Origin: Lachnospiraceae bacterium
Lineage (GTDB): Bacteria; Bacillota; Clostridia; Lachnospirales; Bianqueaceae
Reading direction: 5' to 3'
DNA: 64,000 bases
Assembly: GCA_022794035.1 (NCBI GenBank)
Contig: JAAWDX010000006.1
Coordinates: 1-64,000 of the forward strand
This document shows, in pieces, positions 1 through 7,643 of the stretch (the stretch's first letter is position 1; every line of letters begins with the position of its first letter). The notes below the pieces were generated by a model. That model was given only the letters and a program-made list of their open reading frames with translations, searched no databases and was not told the DNA's origin. The translations under genes were made by a program, and so were the position numbers.

Positions 1-38
1 GCTTCCCTTAACTTTTCCTTATTATCACTTAAATTCAT
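1..38 (-). CDS. Possible start of a gene running off the left edge
   Basis: An ATG at 38-36 opens a frame that stays open to the left edge, giving about 12 residues beginning MNLSDNKEKLRE. An AGGA sits about 9 nt upstream, inside the end of the FeoB-associated gene, so translation would be coupled to it. Only the first dozen codons are visible and nothing can be said about function. A feo or metal-regulator gene would fit the neighbourhood, but that is a guess. Confidence 0.3.
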   Translation of the reverse strand, partial: MNLSDNKEKLRE

Positions 39-189
39 CTTTTTTTATCCTGCACGCCCCTGCATGCGGGCAACCGCTGCAGCCGCATCCGCAGGAAGCA
101 GTCCCCGACCTTTTATCTCTGCATAATTTTCTGATAATGAGAATGACGAGTACGATCAACAGAATCGAAATCATGACAGTTGCCAGCAT
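25..189 (-). CDS. FeoB-associated Cys-rich membrane protein
   Basis: Small membrane protein of 54 residues, recognised from its layout: one hydrophobic segment at residues 3-19, a short basic stretch, then a Cys-rich tail with cysteines at 33, 35, 37, 40 and 46 (CGCGCSGC). This is the pattern of the small FeoB-associated family (PF12669), which accompanies ferrous iron transporters in Clostridia; its biochemical role is not established. Cysteines could bind Fe(II) or an iron-sulfur cluster at the membrane, which is inference. An AGGAGG lies just upstream of the ATG, and the gene follows the DUF2325 gene by 21 nt, so the two are probably co-transcribed. It is too short for common ORF cut-offs. 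Confidence 0.75.
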   Translation of the reverse strand: MLATVMISILLIVLVILIIRKLCRDKRSGTASCGCGCSGCPHAGACRIKKDEFK

Positions 190-210
190 ATAGTAAATCC
201 TCCTTGTTAG

Positions 211-498
211 TTAAGCGGTCTCTACATATTTTCTCAGAGTCTGCCGTAAGGCTGCCGCACTGCTCGAGGCAACTCTCTCTACCGGGACTTTACAGCGCTG
301 TGCTTCCTTGCAGGCGCTGAGCGCCATTTTATGGGATACTGTTTGCGTGAATAGAATCAACAGATCCGGCACTCCAAGTTTTTTCTTGAGCGGTCCATTT
401 TCTTTTACAAACACCTTCGCCTTGCAACCATATTGTTTACAAATAGTTTCATAAAGATTGGCCATTCTTTCATTTCCGCCTACGATTACAACACTCAT
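211..498 (-). CDS. DUF2325 domain protein
   Basis: A 95-residue cytoplasmic protein starting MSVVIVGGNERM, the typical opening of DUF2325 proteins: a beta strand, a glycine-rich turn and a Rossmann-like small alpha/beta fold. A central hydrophobic strand near residues 43-50 (PDLLILFT) and a conserved-looking serine cluster near 78-80 are visible. Family members are often found beside feo genes in Clostridia, and here the next gene is the FeoB-associated Cys-rich protein. Function is unknown. It is the first gene after a consensus promoter with a perfect inverted repeat over the start point, so metal-dependent control is likely. The start has a good AGGAG ribosome binding site. Confidence 0.75.
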   Translation of the reverse strand: MSVVIVGGNERMANLYETICKQYGCKAKVFVKENGPLKKKLGVPDLLILFTQTVSHKMALSACKEAQRCKVPVERVASSSAAALRQTLRKYVETA

Positions 499-513
499 TA
501 GCGCTCTCCTTTC

Positions 514-533
514 TAGTTAGTATCAACTAACTA
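514..533. promoter_or_regulatory. Perfect inverted repeat, probable metal-regulator operator
   Basis: Arms TAGTTAG and CTAACTA pair perfectly around a 6-nt spacer. The site lies just downstream of the -10 box of the DUF2325 promoter, over the expected transcription start. The TTAGTT/AACTAA look and the iron-related genes suggest a DtxR/MntR-type repressor, but the regulator is not in the window. Confidence 0.6.
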
Positions 534-537
534 CTTT

Positions 538-566
538 ATTTTACCACTATATCCCATCTTTGTCAA
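538..566 (-). promoter_or_regulatory. Sigma-A promoter of the DUF2325 gene
   Basis: A TTGACA -35 box (566-561) and a TAAAAT -10 box (543-538) are separated by exactly 17 bp on the minus strand. The operator at 514-533 follows directly. Confidence 0.8.
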
Positions 567-583
567 CTGCTCACGAAAGCTAT

Positions 584-1324
584 TTATTCAAAAGCAGCTT
601 GCCGCTTTGGCATCTCTAAAATGGTAGCCGCCTCCTGCTGCGTAACCTTGCCGCTTTTAATCATACAGTCAAGCACTACCTTCATTCTCTGCTGGGCAAG
701 CTCTTGATTTTCATCAGGCGAATATAGGGAAGGAGCATTGGGCAGCCCGGCCAGCATGATCGCTTCATATGCGGTAAGCTCTGAAGGCTGCTTGCCAAAA
801 TATCCTTGTGCTGCTTCATATATTCCATAATATCCACTGCCAAAATAAATCGTATTCACGTAAATTTCAAAAAGCTCCTTTTTGCTGTACTGCTTTTCTA
901 ATGCAAAAGCAGCAAAAACTTCCGCTACCTTACGCTCTATGCGCTTTTCCTGTGTAAACAATTGATTCTTGGCAATCTGCTGCGTAATTGTACTTCCCCC
1001 CTCTGCAAAAGACAGTGTTGTCAGGTCCGTCCAAATGGCTCTGCCAATTGCCAGTATATCAATTCCATGATGAGATTCAAATCGTTTATCCTCTGCCGCA
1101 ATCACCGCTTCCACATATAAAGGCGGCAGTTCATCATAGTATGTAAAATTTTCATTTTCACGCAGACTCTCTCCCAGCTCAGCAATCGGTGCCTCCGCCA
1201 CTGCCTGTCGGTACATTCGGTATCCTTTTATACCATACCAGCCTGCTATAAGAAAAAAGACGATCAAGAGCGCCGCCAGTCCGCCTAGCAATCCATTTCT
1301 GATACCATGTGCCTTATGTTTCAT
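584..1324 (-). CDS. Membrane-anchored peptidoglycan glycosyltransferase (GT51)
   Basis: Polymerises lipid II into glycan strands on the outer face of the membrane. A single transmembrane anchor spans about residues 11-30, followed by one GT51 domain. The hallmark motifs are present: EDKRFESHHGID at 78-89, where Glu78 is the expected catalytic base, and GGSTITQQIAKN at 109-120; the third motif (RKVAE ... LEKQYSKKE) is also visible. At 246 residues it has no penicillin-binding transpeptidase domain, so it is monofunctional like MtgA or Sgt, rather than a class A PBP. Its ATG overlaps the stop of a 49-aa membrane protein (ATGA), which points to translational coupling. Confidence 0.88.
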   Translation of the reverse strand: MKHKAHGIRNGLLGGLAALLIVFFLIAGWYGIKGYRMYRQAVAEAPIAELGESLRENENFTYYDELPPLYVEAVIAAEDKRFESHHGIDILAIGRAIWTDLTTLSFAEGGSTITQQIAKNQLFTQEKRIERKVAEVFAAFALEKQYSKKELFEIYVNTIYFGSGYYGIYEAAQGYFGKQPSELTAYEAIMLAGLPNAPSLYSPDENQELAQQRMKVVLDCMIKSGKVTQQEAATILEMPKRQAAFE

Positions 1325-1470
1325 TTTTTGTTTCTCCTTTCTATGAGCTGATTTGCTATATACACCAAAAGCAGTAAAACACTAATGGGAATCAGCAATA
1401 TACATAGCATAACGCGCCCCGCTATTTCAAATAAATGTGAAATATTTTTTTTGAAATTTGGATTTTTCAT
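1321..1470 (-). CDS. 49-residue single-pass membrane protein
   Basis: A small ORF of 49 residues (MKNPNFKKN... to ...ERRNKK) with an AAGGAG ribosome binding site 7 nt before its ATG. It has a basic N-terminus, a hydrophobic segment at about residues 18-40, and a basic tail. Its TGA overlaps the ATG of the GT51 transglycosylase by ATGA. I do not recognise a family. The strong ribosome binding site and exact coupling argue that it is expressed; it could be an accessory or regulator of the glycosyltransferase, which is inference from position alone. Confidence 0.65.
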   Translation of the reverse strand: MKNPNFKKNISHLFEIAGRVMLCILLIPISVLLLLVYIANQLIERRNKK

Positions 1471-1499
1471 ATTTTCTGCTCCTTTTACGCAAAATCATC

Positions 1500-1528
1500 T
1501 TGCATATTTTTCCAATTAGATATAAAAT
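1500..1528 (+). promoter_or_regulatory. Promoter of the PqqD/radical SAM pair
   Basis: TTGCAT (1500-1505) and TAAAAT (1523-1528) with a 17-bp spacer, 38 nt before the PqqD start codon. A GGGGG ribosome binding site follows at about 1553-1557. Confidence 0.6.
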
Positions 1529-1566
1529 AAGCTAAATTATTTTCATCACTCAGGGGGTTATATAGT

Positions 1567-1833
1567 ATGTTATTCAAGAAAAATCATTCAATGGAATTTA
1601 TAGAGACAGATGAAAGCGGCCTAGTGGTTTTCAATCCAGCCTCCGGCGACAGCTGTATTCTGGATGATATCGGATATGCAATCCTCCATGCAATGGGCGA
1701 TGGCGCCACATTAGATGCGATTACCGATAAGCTGTCCCAGGAATACATGGCCTCTCCCGGCGAAATCCGCCGCGATGTCGATGAATTTCTCGGCAAGCTT
1801 GTTGCTCAGGGGATCCTCGTGACATGCGAATAA
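1567..1833 (+). CDS. PqqD-like RiPP recognition protein
   Basis: An 88-residue protein resembling PqqD, the peptide-binding chaperone (RiPP recognition element) that presents a precursor peptide to a radical SAM enzyme. The family pattern is seen in the N-terminal strands (residues 14-23, TDESGLVVFN), the I-L-D segment near 31-33, and the helical half with regularly spaced hydrophobics ending in a short strand (LVAQGILV). It overlaps the downstream radical SAM gene by 10 nt, so the two are translated together. No leader peptide or core peptide gene was found next to it. Alternatives are a stand-alone adaptor acting on a distant precursor. Confidence 0.75.
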   Translation: MLFKKNHSMEFIETDESGLVVFNPASGDSCILDDIGYAILHAMGDGATLDAITDKLSQEYMASPGEIRRDVDEFLGKLVAQGILVTCE

Positions 1834-2855
1834 AAAATGTTTACATCGAGATCACCAATCTCTGTAACCTAAATTGCATCACCTGCTACAACCGTTCTGG
1901 GCTCAACCAAACCCGCTGCGAGCTTCGCTTTGCCGACCTTGCCTATCTGATGGAGCGCTTATCTTCTGAATTTGGCTGTGAGAGCTTTGCTTTTGGCGGT
2001 GGAGAACCATTTTTGTACACCGAAATGAACGCTTTGCTCGCCTATATGCAGGCTCATACGCAGTTCCAGTTTCGCTTTGTCACTAACGGAACTATACATA
2101 TGCCCGAATTCTTCTCTCTGGTCCACAGTGATCCCGCACGCTTTCAGGTACAGATCAGCCTAGACGGCTCTTGCGAGCGGATCAACGCTTTAACGCGGGG
2201 AGCCGGCGCATTTTCCCGCGCCGCCGCCTTTCTCGACCGCCTTGCCTCTCCCCGATTCCTTCCTCTGGTAAAGATGGTGCTCTCCCAGAAAAATCTGGAC
2301 GATGCGGAAGCCTTCTTCCATATGGCCATCTCCCACGGCGGCATCCCCGAATATGCTTTTATCCACTGCAACGGGAATGCGGCCGACGAATGGGAAACCA
2401 AAGCACTGACTCCTCAGCAAAAAATCCATATTCTCAAGCTGCTGGACCGCCTCAATGCCCAATCTCCAATCAAAGCAGTCCTTCCCTACAGTACACGCCA
2501 GTGCCCATTAGTGGATCCTGACTATGATATGGCAGTTCTGATCAAAACCGACGGCTGCGTGCAGCCCTGTCAGCTTTTGTATGATCCGCGTTTCAGCATC
2601 GGCAATATCTTAACCGATTCAAAAGAAACGCTTACAGCCGGCATGAACCGCATCTCCAAGCTGGCTCAGGAACGCGCGGCAGCCGACTTTCAGTGCCACC
2701 GCTGTATGGTACGCCAAAAATGCGCCAAAGGCTGTATGGCGATTGCCGATTACGCCTGCGGCGACCCGCTCGGCAACGACGGTGACTGTCTTACACGCAA
2801 GCTGGAAATCGCAGACTTTGAGCTTGCCAAGCACCTAAGCAAACTCGAAATCTAA
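1824..2855 (+). CDS. Radical SAM enzyme with SPASM-type C-terminus
   Basis: A 343-residue radical SAM protein. Cys14, Cys18 and Cys21 (CNLNCITC) bind the [4Fe-4S] cluster that cleaves S-adenosylmethionine; a GGGEPF motif follows at about residue 60. The C-terminus carries a SPASM/twitch-type cysteine set: CVQPC near 244-248 and CHRC...C...C near 291-305, expected to hold auxiliary clusters. With the overlapping PqqD-like gene this looks like a peptide-modifying maturase, as in PqqE, AlbA or ranthipeptide enzymes. The substrate is unknown and no precursor gene is adjacent. A perfect stem-loop terminator follows the stop, so the transcription unit holds only these two genes. Confidence 0.82.
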   Translation: MRIKNVYIEITNLCNLNCITCYNRSGLNQTRCELRFADLAYLMERLSSEFGCESFAFGGGEPFLYTEMNALLAYMQAHTQFQFRFVTNGTIHMPEFFSLVHSDPARFQVQISLDGSCERINALTRGAGAFSRAAAFLDRLASPRFLPLVKMVLSQKNLDDAEAFFHMAISHGGIPEYAFIHCNGNAADEWETKALTPQQKIHILKLLDRLNAQSPIKAVLPYSTRQCPLVDPDYDMAVLIKTDGCVQPCQLLYDPRFSIGNILTDSKETLTAGMNRISKLAQERAAADFQCHRCMVRQKCAKGCMAIADYACGDPLGNDGDCLTRKLEIADFELAKHLSKLEI

Positions 2856-2860
2856 TCCAG

Positions 2861-2896
2861 CAGGCATGCTCTTCAGCGAGCATGCCTGTTTTTTAT
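2861..2896. terminator. Terminator between radical SAM gene and ABC permease
   Basis: An 11-bp perfect stem (CAGGCATGCTC with its complement, 6-nt loop) is followed on the plus strand by a T-rich run. It lies between convergent genes and may act in both directions. Confidence 0.8.
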
Positions 2897-4926
2897 TATT
2901 CTTTCGCACCGCTTACAATTCCATAATAGGCCTTTGAAGTGATATGATATACCACACCATAAAATAAGCCAAACACGACGAAGCTTCCTGCCGTTACTCC
3001 AATCAGAAGCACTTTATTCATCAGGCTAAAAAGCATCAGCAGCTTAAAAATAATCGGAAACGCAAACATCAGATGCACGCCTGCCGCTATCAACGGCAAA
3101 AAGAATACCGTAAGAACCTGAGAGTTGATACTTTTCCTAATCTCCTTTTTGGTCATGCCAACCTTCTGCATAATGCCAAACCGCGCCTGGTCCTCATATC
3201 CTTCTGAAATTTGCTTATAGTATATAATGAGTACTGCCGCACAGATAAACACCGTTCCCAGCAAGATCCCCAAGAAGAACAATCCTCCATAAAGCGCATA
3301 GAAGTCATCCTGCTCCTCGGCTCGGTTTTCCAAAGATATATGCATCTCAAACGCCCCGTTTTCCTCCAGCTTCTTCAGCAAAAGCTCCCCCAGCTCCATC
3401 TGCGCCTTTTGATCCTGCACATCAAACCCATAGTACCATTTTAATCTAACCATCTGATCGCCCGCAAAATCCGCCAGAGACAGCATCGGTGCAATCTGCT
3501 GCTCAAAATCAGGCACAAAAACATACATAGAAGGAATCACCTGTTCAACGCCGTAGGCTGCTTCCACAAACTCCGGCACTGTCTTCTTGACCTTCAGCGG
3601 CGCAGAGGCGCCAAAAGCGACCGTATCCTCCGTATAGTCCCTGCGGCTTGTGTACAGCAGTACCTCTCCCTGCTCCAGCGTCTCATTTTGATGCATCACC
3701 TCATTATAATCTTCTAACGGTACCACAAAAACCTGCCACACATTGGCATAGCTATCGGCTTCAAATTCATATAATCCGACATCATCCGTAAGGATCTTGC
3801 CATCTTCAATCCGCGCATCCATCAGTGCGCAGCGATAATCCAGAACATTCTCCATGCTCTGCTTTTTTTCTTCCACAGCCTCCTGTACCATATGACGCAC
3901 ATTTTCCAGTCTCTCTGCCCGCATCATTGTCATATCCGGTATCTGCGCCGAAAGGTTCATCCCCCGCAAATACTGTGCTTTCAGGCTGTCTTCTTTTCCA
4001 ATATACAAACACATGCTGGAAGAAATCATGACCAACACCATGGTACACAAAATGCAAATAGACGCTAGTCCCGCTCCATTACGCTTCATGCGGTAGATCA
4101 TGGAGGAAAGAGACACAAAATGATTGCTTTGATAATAATACCGTTTTCTTTTTTGCAAAAGCCTGCAGATTGCGACAGATCCGGAAATGAACAGCAGATA
4201 CGTACCAAGGATTACCATGATGACTGCGATAAAAAACCATACCAGTGCGACCACCGGATCCTGAATGGAAACCGCGATATAGTAGGCCGTTCCCAAAATT
4301 ACCGCCCCCAGGAATGCCAAGACCCAATTCGCCTTCGGCGGTTTTTCTCCCGCATGCTCGCTGCGCAAAAGCTCGATTGGCTTCGACAATTGAATTTGCC
4401 GCAGTACATTCAAAAAGATCAGAAAAAAGATTACAGCAAATACCCGAAGCGTAAAAAATATGCATGATACATCAATTTGCAGCGAAAAGGTGATCTCCCC
4501 CTGCGTCAAATTGATAATGCCAAGCTCTGCCAGCTTTGAAAAAAGAATTCCCATCACTATGCCAATTGTAAATGCCAATCCAGCCACGATCAGGTTTTCC
4601 CATAATAACACTTTAGCTAAATTCTTTTTACCCATCCCTAAAATATTATAGAGACCAAATTCCTTTTTTCTGCCGCGGGTTAAAAATGAATTCGTATAGA
4701 AAAGAAAAATAGCCGCAAAAATAATAAGCACGATACATCCCATATTCATAATGGATCCCAGCATGGCCTTCCCCGGCATCGTTTCCATTACCCGGTCACT
4801 GCTTAAAAAGGCAAAAATATAAAACATCATCACCATGCCAATGCAGGTTAAAATGTAGGGCACATATAAGCGCTTATTTTTCCGGATACCCGTCCATGCC
4901 AGTCTTCGGTACAGCCCTTTTTTCAT
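2896..4926 (-). CDS. BceB-type ABC transporter permease
   Basis: A 676-residue FtsX-family permease. Hydrophobic segments group as expected for BceB: one near the N-terminus, a block of several between about residues 55 and 310, then a large non-hydrophobic region of roughly 200 residues (about 310-515), then three near the C-terminus. The large outside domain is the part that contacts peptide antibiotics and the partner kinase in BceAB systems. It overlaps the ATPase gene by 4 nt. With the ATPase, histidine kinase and response regulator it forms a full Bce module for sensing and detoxifying cell-wall-active peptides such as bacitracin or lantibiotics; the actual ligand cannot be read from sequence. 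Confidence 0.88.
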   Translation of the reverse strand: MKKGLYRRLAWTGIRKNKRLYVPYILTCIGMVMMFYIFAFLSSDRVMETMPGKAMLGSIMNMGCIVLIIFAAIFLFYTNSFLTRGRKKEFGLYNILGMGKKNLAKVLLWENLIVAGLAFTIGIVMGILFSKLAELGIINLTQGEITFSLQIDVSCIFFTLRVFAVIFFLIFLNVLRQIQLSKPIELLRSEHAGEKPPKANWVLAFLGAVILGTAYYIAVSIQDPVVALVWFFIAVIMVILGTYLLFISGSVAICRLLQKRKRYYYQSNHFVSLSSMIYRMKRNGAGLASICILCTMVLVMISSSMCLYIGKEDSLKAQYLRGMNLSAQIPDMTMMRAERLENVRHMVQEAVEEKKQSMENVLDYRCALMDARIEDGKILTDDVGLYEFEADSYANVWQVFVVPLEDYNEVMHQNETLEQGEVLLYTSRRDYTEDTVAFGASAPLKVKKTVPEFVEAAYGVEQVIPSMYVFVPDFEQQIAPMLSLADFAGDQMVRLKWYYGFDVQDQKAQMELGELLLKKLEENGAFEMHISLENRAEEQDDFYALYGGLFFLGILLGTVFICAAVLIIYYKQISEGYEDQARFGIMQKVGMTKKEIRKSINSQVLTVFFLPLIAAGVHLMFAFPIIFKLLMLFSLMNKVLLIGVTAGSFVVFGLFYGVVYHITSKAYYGIVSGAKE

Positions 4927-5687
4927 TGGTTCCTCCCCCCTGTTGCCAGCATGGTCAATGTATCAGAGATTTTTTGATATAGCTCTTCATTTGTGCTGTT
5001 TCCCCGATAAATCTGATGAAATACTTCTCCGTCTTTAATAAACAGTACTCTGCTTGCATGACTTGCCGCCTTTACTGAATGCGTCACCATCAGGATCGTC
5101 TGTTCTTTTTGATTGATCTTTGCAAAAAGCCGCAAAAGCTCATCGGTGGCCCGGGAATCCAAAGCCCCTGTCGGTTCGTCGGCCAAGATCAGCCTCGGCC
5201 CTGTAATCAAGGCTCTTGCCACTGCCGCCCTTTGCTTTTGTCCACCCGATACTTCATATGGATATTTTTTTAATATATCCTGAATCCCCAGCTCAGCCGC
5301 AATCGGCTGCAGCCTCTGATTCATCTCTTCATATTTTTTCCCCGCGAGAACAAGGGGTAAAAATATGTTATCCTGCAAAGAAAAGGTATCCAGCAGGTTA
5401 AATTCCTGGAACACAAACCCCAAATGGTCCCGGCGAAATTCAGCAATCGCCGACTCTTTGATCTGCATCAGATTTTGTCCATCCAGCATCACCGTACCGC
5501 TGGTTGGTTTATCGAGCGCTGCCACAATGTTTAAAAGGGTACTCTTCCCCGAACCCGACTCCCCCATAATTGCCACATACTCTCCTTGCTCCACACTAAA
5601 AGAAACCTTTCTCAGCGCTTCCACCGTGCTTCCGCCAAACCGAGTTGTATAGATTTTTTTAACATGATTCACTTCTAAAATACTCAA
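4923..5687 (-). CDS. BceA-type ABC transporter ATP-binding protein
   Basis: A 254-residue ABC ATPase of the MacB/LolD/BceA group, energising the adjacent permease. Walker A is GESGSGKST at 42-50, the signature VSGGQ at 146-150, and Walker B LILADEP at 166-172, all intact. A GGAGG lies upstream of the ATG. It is separated from the kinase gene by about 120 bp holding its own likely promoter, so transporter and two-component genes may be controlled separately, as in bceRS-bceAB. Confidence 0.9.
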   Translation of the reverse strand: MSILEVNHVKKIYTTRFGGSTVEALRKVSFSVEQGEYVAIMGESGSGKSTLLNIVAALDKPTSGTVMLDGQNLMQIKESAIAEFRRDHLGFVFQEFNLLDTFSLQDNIFLPLVLAGKKYEEMNQRLQPIAAELGIQDILKKYPYEVSGGQKQRAAVARALITGPRLILADEPTGALDSRATDELLRLFAKINQKEQTILMVTHSVKAASHASRVLFIKDGEVFHQIYRGNSTNEELYQKISDTLTMLATGGRNQ

Positions 5688-5717
5688 TTGCTTTGCCTCC
5701 TGTTACTTGATACACGT

Positions 5718-5795
5718 AGTATAGCAAAAAGAAGAAATGCAGCGCCATCGAATCGGCTTACATTTCCTCTTCCATTTCTAACATTCGCGTAAGAA
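5718..5795 (-). promoter_or_regulatory. Candidate response-regulator-activated promoter of the ABC transporter
   Basis: A TATACT -10 (5723-5718) has no recognisable -35 at 17 bp, which suits an activator-dependent promoter. Upstream lies a near-perfect inverted repeat with plus-strand arms TTCTAAC (5776-5782) and GTAAGAA (5789-5795), 6 of 7 pairs matching around 6 nt. It could be the binding site of the neighbouring response regulator; this is inference. Confidence 0.35.
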
Positions 5796-5808
5796 TTTCT
5801 ATTCTTCA

Positions 5809-6801
5809 TCACTCAATTTCTATCCTTCTCTGCTGCAAATGAATTCTGACAATCGTTCCACTGTCCAGAGAAGAATTGATCGAGATGGTATGTCCTAAAT
5901 TTGTACAAATTCTTCTACACAAATACAACCCAATCCCACTGGCTTTTTTATCACTCCTACCGTTATATCCGGTATAGCCCTTTTCAAAAACACGCGGCAA
6001 ATCCTCCGGTGCAATCCCAATTCCTGTATCGCAGATACATAACACCTGCGGCTCCTCCATCCGAATTGTAATACTCCCTCCTGCTTTAGTATACTTAATA
6101 GCATTGGAAAGCACCTGCTCTATAACAAACATCAGCCATTTCTCATCTGTAATTACACGTTGATGCAGCGGCTGATAACAGAGCTGAATTTTTTTACGGA
6201 TAAACTGTGTTGCTAGCTTTTTAACTGTTTGCTTTACCATTTCATCCAGCTCATATTCTTCAATAACATAATCCGTTGATTGTGCATCTAAACGCAGGTA
6301 ACAAAGCACCATCTCTACATACTGCTCTATACGAAACAAATCTTCCGAAAGTCCTTTTGCCACCGGAAAATCTTCATTTTGCAGAGTGAGCTTCATAGAG
6401 GCAATGGGCGTTTTAATCTGATGTGCCCAGACCGTATAATACTCAATCATATCCATATATCGCTCCGTCATCTGCTCTTCAATCTCCGCTTTACTTTTCT
6501 TTAGCAAACATACCAAATCCTGATAATCCTTCTCTTCTATCCCTGCCACTTCCGGTAGCTGTAAGGCTGTTTTTTCTACACTTTCCTGCAAACGCACCAG
6601 ATACGCATGCTTTTTATACACCTTACCAAACTCAAGGCTTAAAAACAAAAGACCTGCTAATGCGCACAACACCACAGGATACATAACCGCTTCTATCGGT
6701 AAATGATAAAGAAAAAAGGTAACGGCAAAAATGACAGCAAACAGTCCGAAGCACAGCAGACCCGTTCGTTTTTGCCTCAAATATAGGCGCCATAACTTCA
6801 T
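5809..6801 (-). CDS. BceS-type sensor histidine kinase
   Basis: A 330-residue intramembrane-sensing kinase. Two hydrophobic segments (about 14-32 and 38-55) are separated by only a handful of residues, so there is almost no outside sensor; such kinases rely on the BceAB transporter for signal. His127 in the AHQIKTP motif is the phosphorylation site, followed by the N box (NAIKYT) and G box (DTGIGI) of the ATPase domain. I start it at 6801 because an AGGGGGG ribosome binding site stands 6-7 nt before that ATG; a longer frame to 6819 would overlap the regulator. It follows the response regulator by 10 nt. Confidence 0.88.
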   Translation of the reverse strand: MKLWRLYLRQKRTGLLCFGLFAVIFAVTFFLYHLPIEAVMYPVVLCALAGLLFLSLEFGKVYKKHAYLVRLQESVEKTALQLPEVAGIEEKDYQDLVCLLKKSKAEIEEQMTERYMDMIEYYTVWAHQIKTPIASMKLTLQNEDFPVAKGLSEDLFRIEQYVEMVLCYLRLDAQSTDYVIEEYELDEMVKQTVKKLATQFIRKKIQLCYQPLHQRVITDEKWLMFVIEQVLSNAIKYTKAGGSITIRMEEPQVLCICDTGIGIAPEDLPRVFEKGYTGYNGRSDKKASGIGLYLCRRICTNLGHTISINSSLDSGTIVRIHLQQRRIEIE

Positions 6802-6811
6802 CCTATCCCCC

Positions 6812-7489
6812 CTATGCAATCAGATATCCCACACCAAACTGTGTTGTAATAAACCCTTCAAGACCTGCCGCTCCTAATTTTTTTCGCAGCCGGTTGATAT
6901 TAACCGTCAGCGTATTATCATCGACAAAGCTATCGGTTTGCCACAGTCGTTCCATCAGCTCCTCGCGGCTAACGATCCTTCCCTTGTTTTCCATTAGCGC
7001 TAATAAAATCCGGTATTCATTTTTGGTCAGCATAATCTTATTTTCTTCATACCGCAGCGTATTATCTCCTGTATCTAAAATAGCGCCCCTATGCTCCAAA
7101 ACAGGAGCTGCCCCTCCAAAATCATAGGTACGCCTCAAAACCGCCTGAATTTTAGCCATTAAAACACTTTGGTCAAAGGGCTTGGCAACAAAGTCGTCTC
7201 CTCCCATATTCATGGCCATTACAATATTCATGTTATCAGCCGCTGATGAAATAAATATAATCGGTACTTTGGATGTTTTTCGTATTTCCATACACCAATG
7301 ATATCCATTATAAAACGGAAGTCCAATATCAAGCAAAATTAAATGCGGCTTATACGCCTCTACCTCGTCTAGGATATTGCGAAAATCCTGCGCGCACTGC
7401 GTCTGCAGATTCCACATTTCAGCCTGCTTTCTAATTGCCTCTGCAATGCCTGCATCATCCTCTACAATTAAAATTCTTGCATTTTCCAT
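6812..7489 (-). CDS. BceR-type response regulator (OmpR family)
   Basis: A 225-residue two-component regulator. The receiver domain (about 1-120) has the acidic pair Glu10/Asp11, the phospho-acceptor Asp54 in LLDIGLP, and the conserved lysine near 104 (AKPF). The C-terminal winged helix (about 130-225) ends with the OmpR-type TVNINRLRKKL and GVGYLI signatures. First gene of the kinase/regulator pair; expected to turn on the downstream ABC transporter when the kinase signals drug flux. Confidence 0.9.
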   Translation of the reverse strand: MENARILIVEDDAGIAEAIRKQAEMWNLQTQCAQDFRNILDEVEAYKPHLILLDIGLPFYNGYHWCMEIRKTSKVPIIFISSAADNMNIVMAMNMGGDDFVAKPFDQSVLMAKIQAVLRRTYDFGGAAPVLEHRGAILDTGDNTLRYEENKIMLTKNEYRILLALMENKGRIVSREELMERLWQTDSFVDDNTLTVNINRLRKKLGAAGLEGFITTQFGVGYLIA

Positions 7490-7593
7490 TTTTATTCCCC
7501 GATGCTCTACTTTTAAATACTAACTATATCTGCATTCATTATACTGCATCCTTTTTTTGATTTCTACTTTCTTTTTTCTTAATTTTAGTTTAA

Positions 7594-7640
7594 CAAAAAG
7601 CCCCTTACACAGGTATGATTTCCCATGTAAGGAGCTCTTT
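7594..7640 (-). terminator. Terminator of the large surface protein gene
   Basis: On the minus strand GCTCCTTACA pairs with TGTAAGGGGC (one G-T wobble) over a 16-nt loop and is followed by TTTTTG, directly after the stop of the surface protein gene. Confidence 0.75.
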
Positions 7641-7643
7641 ATC

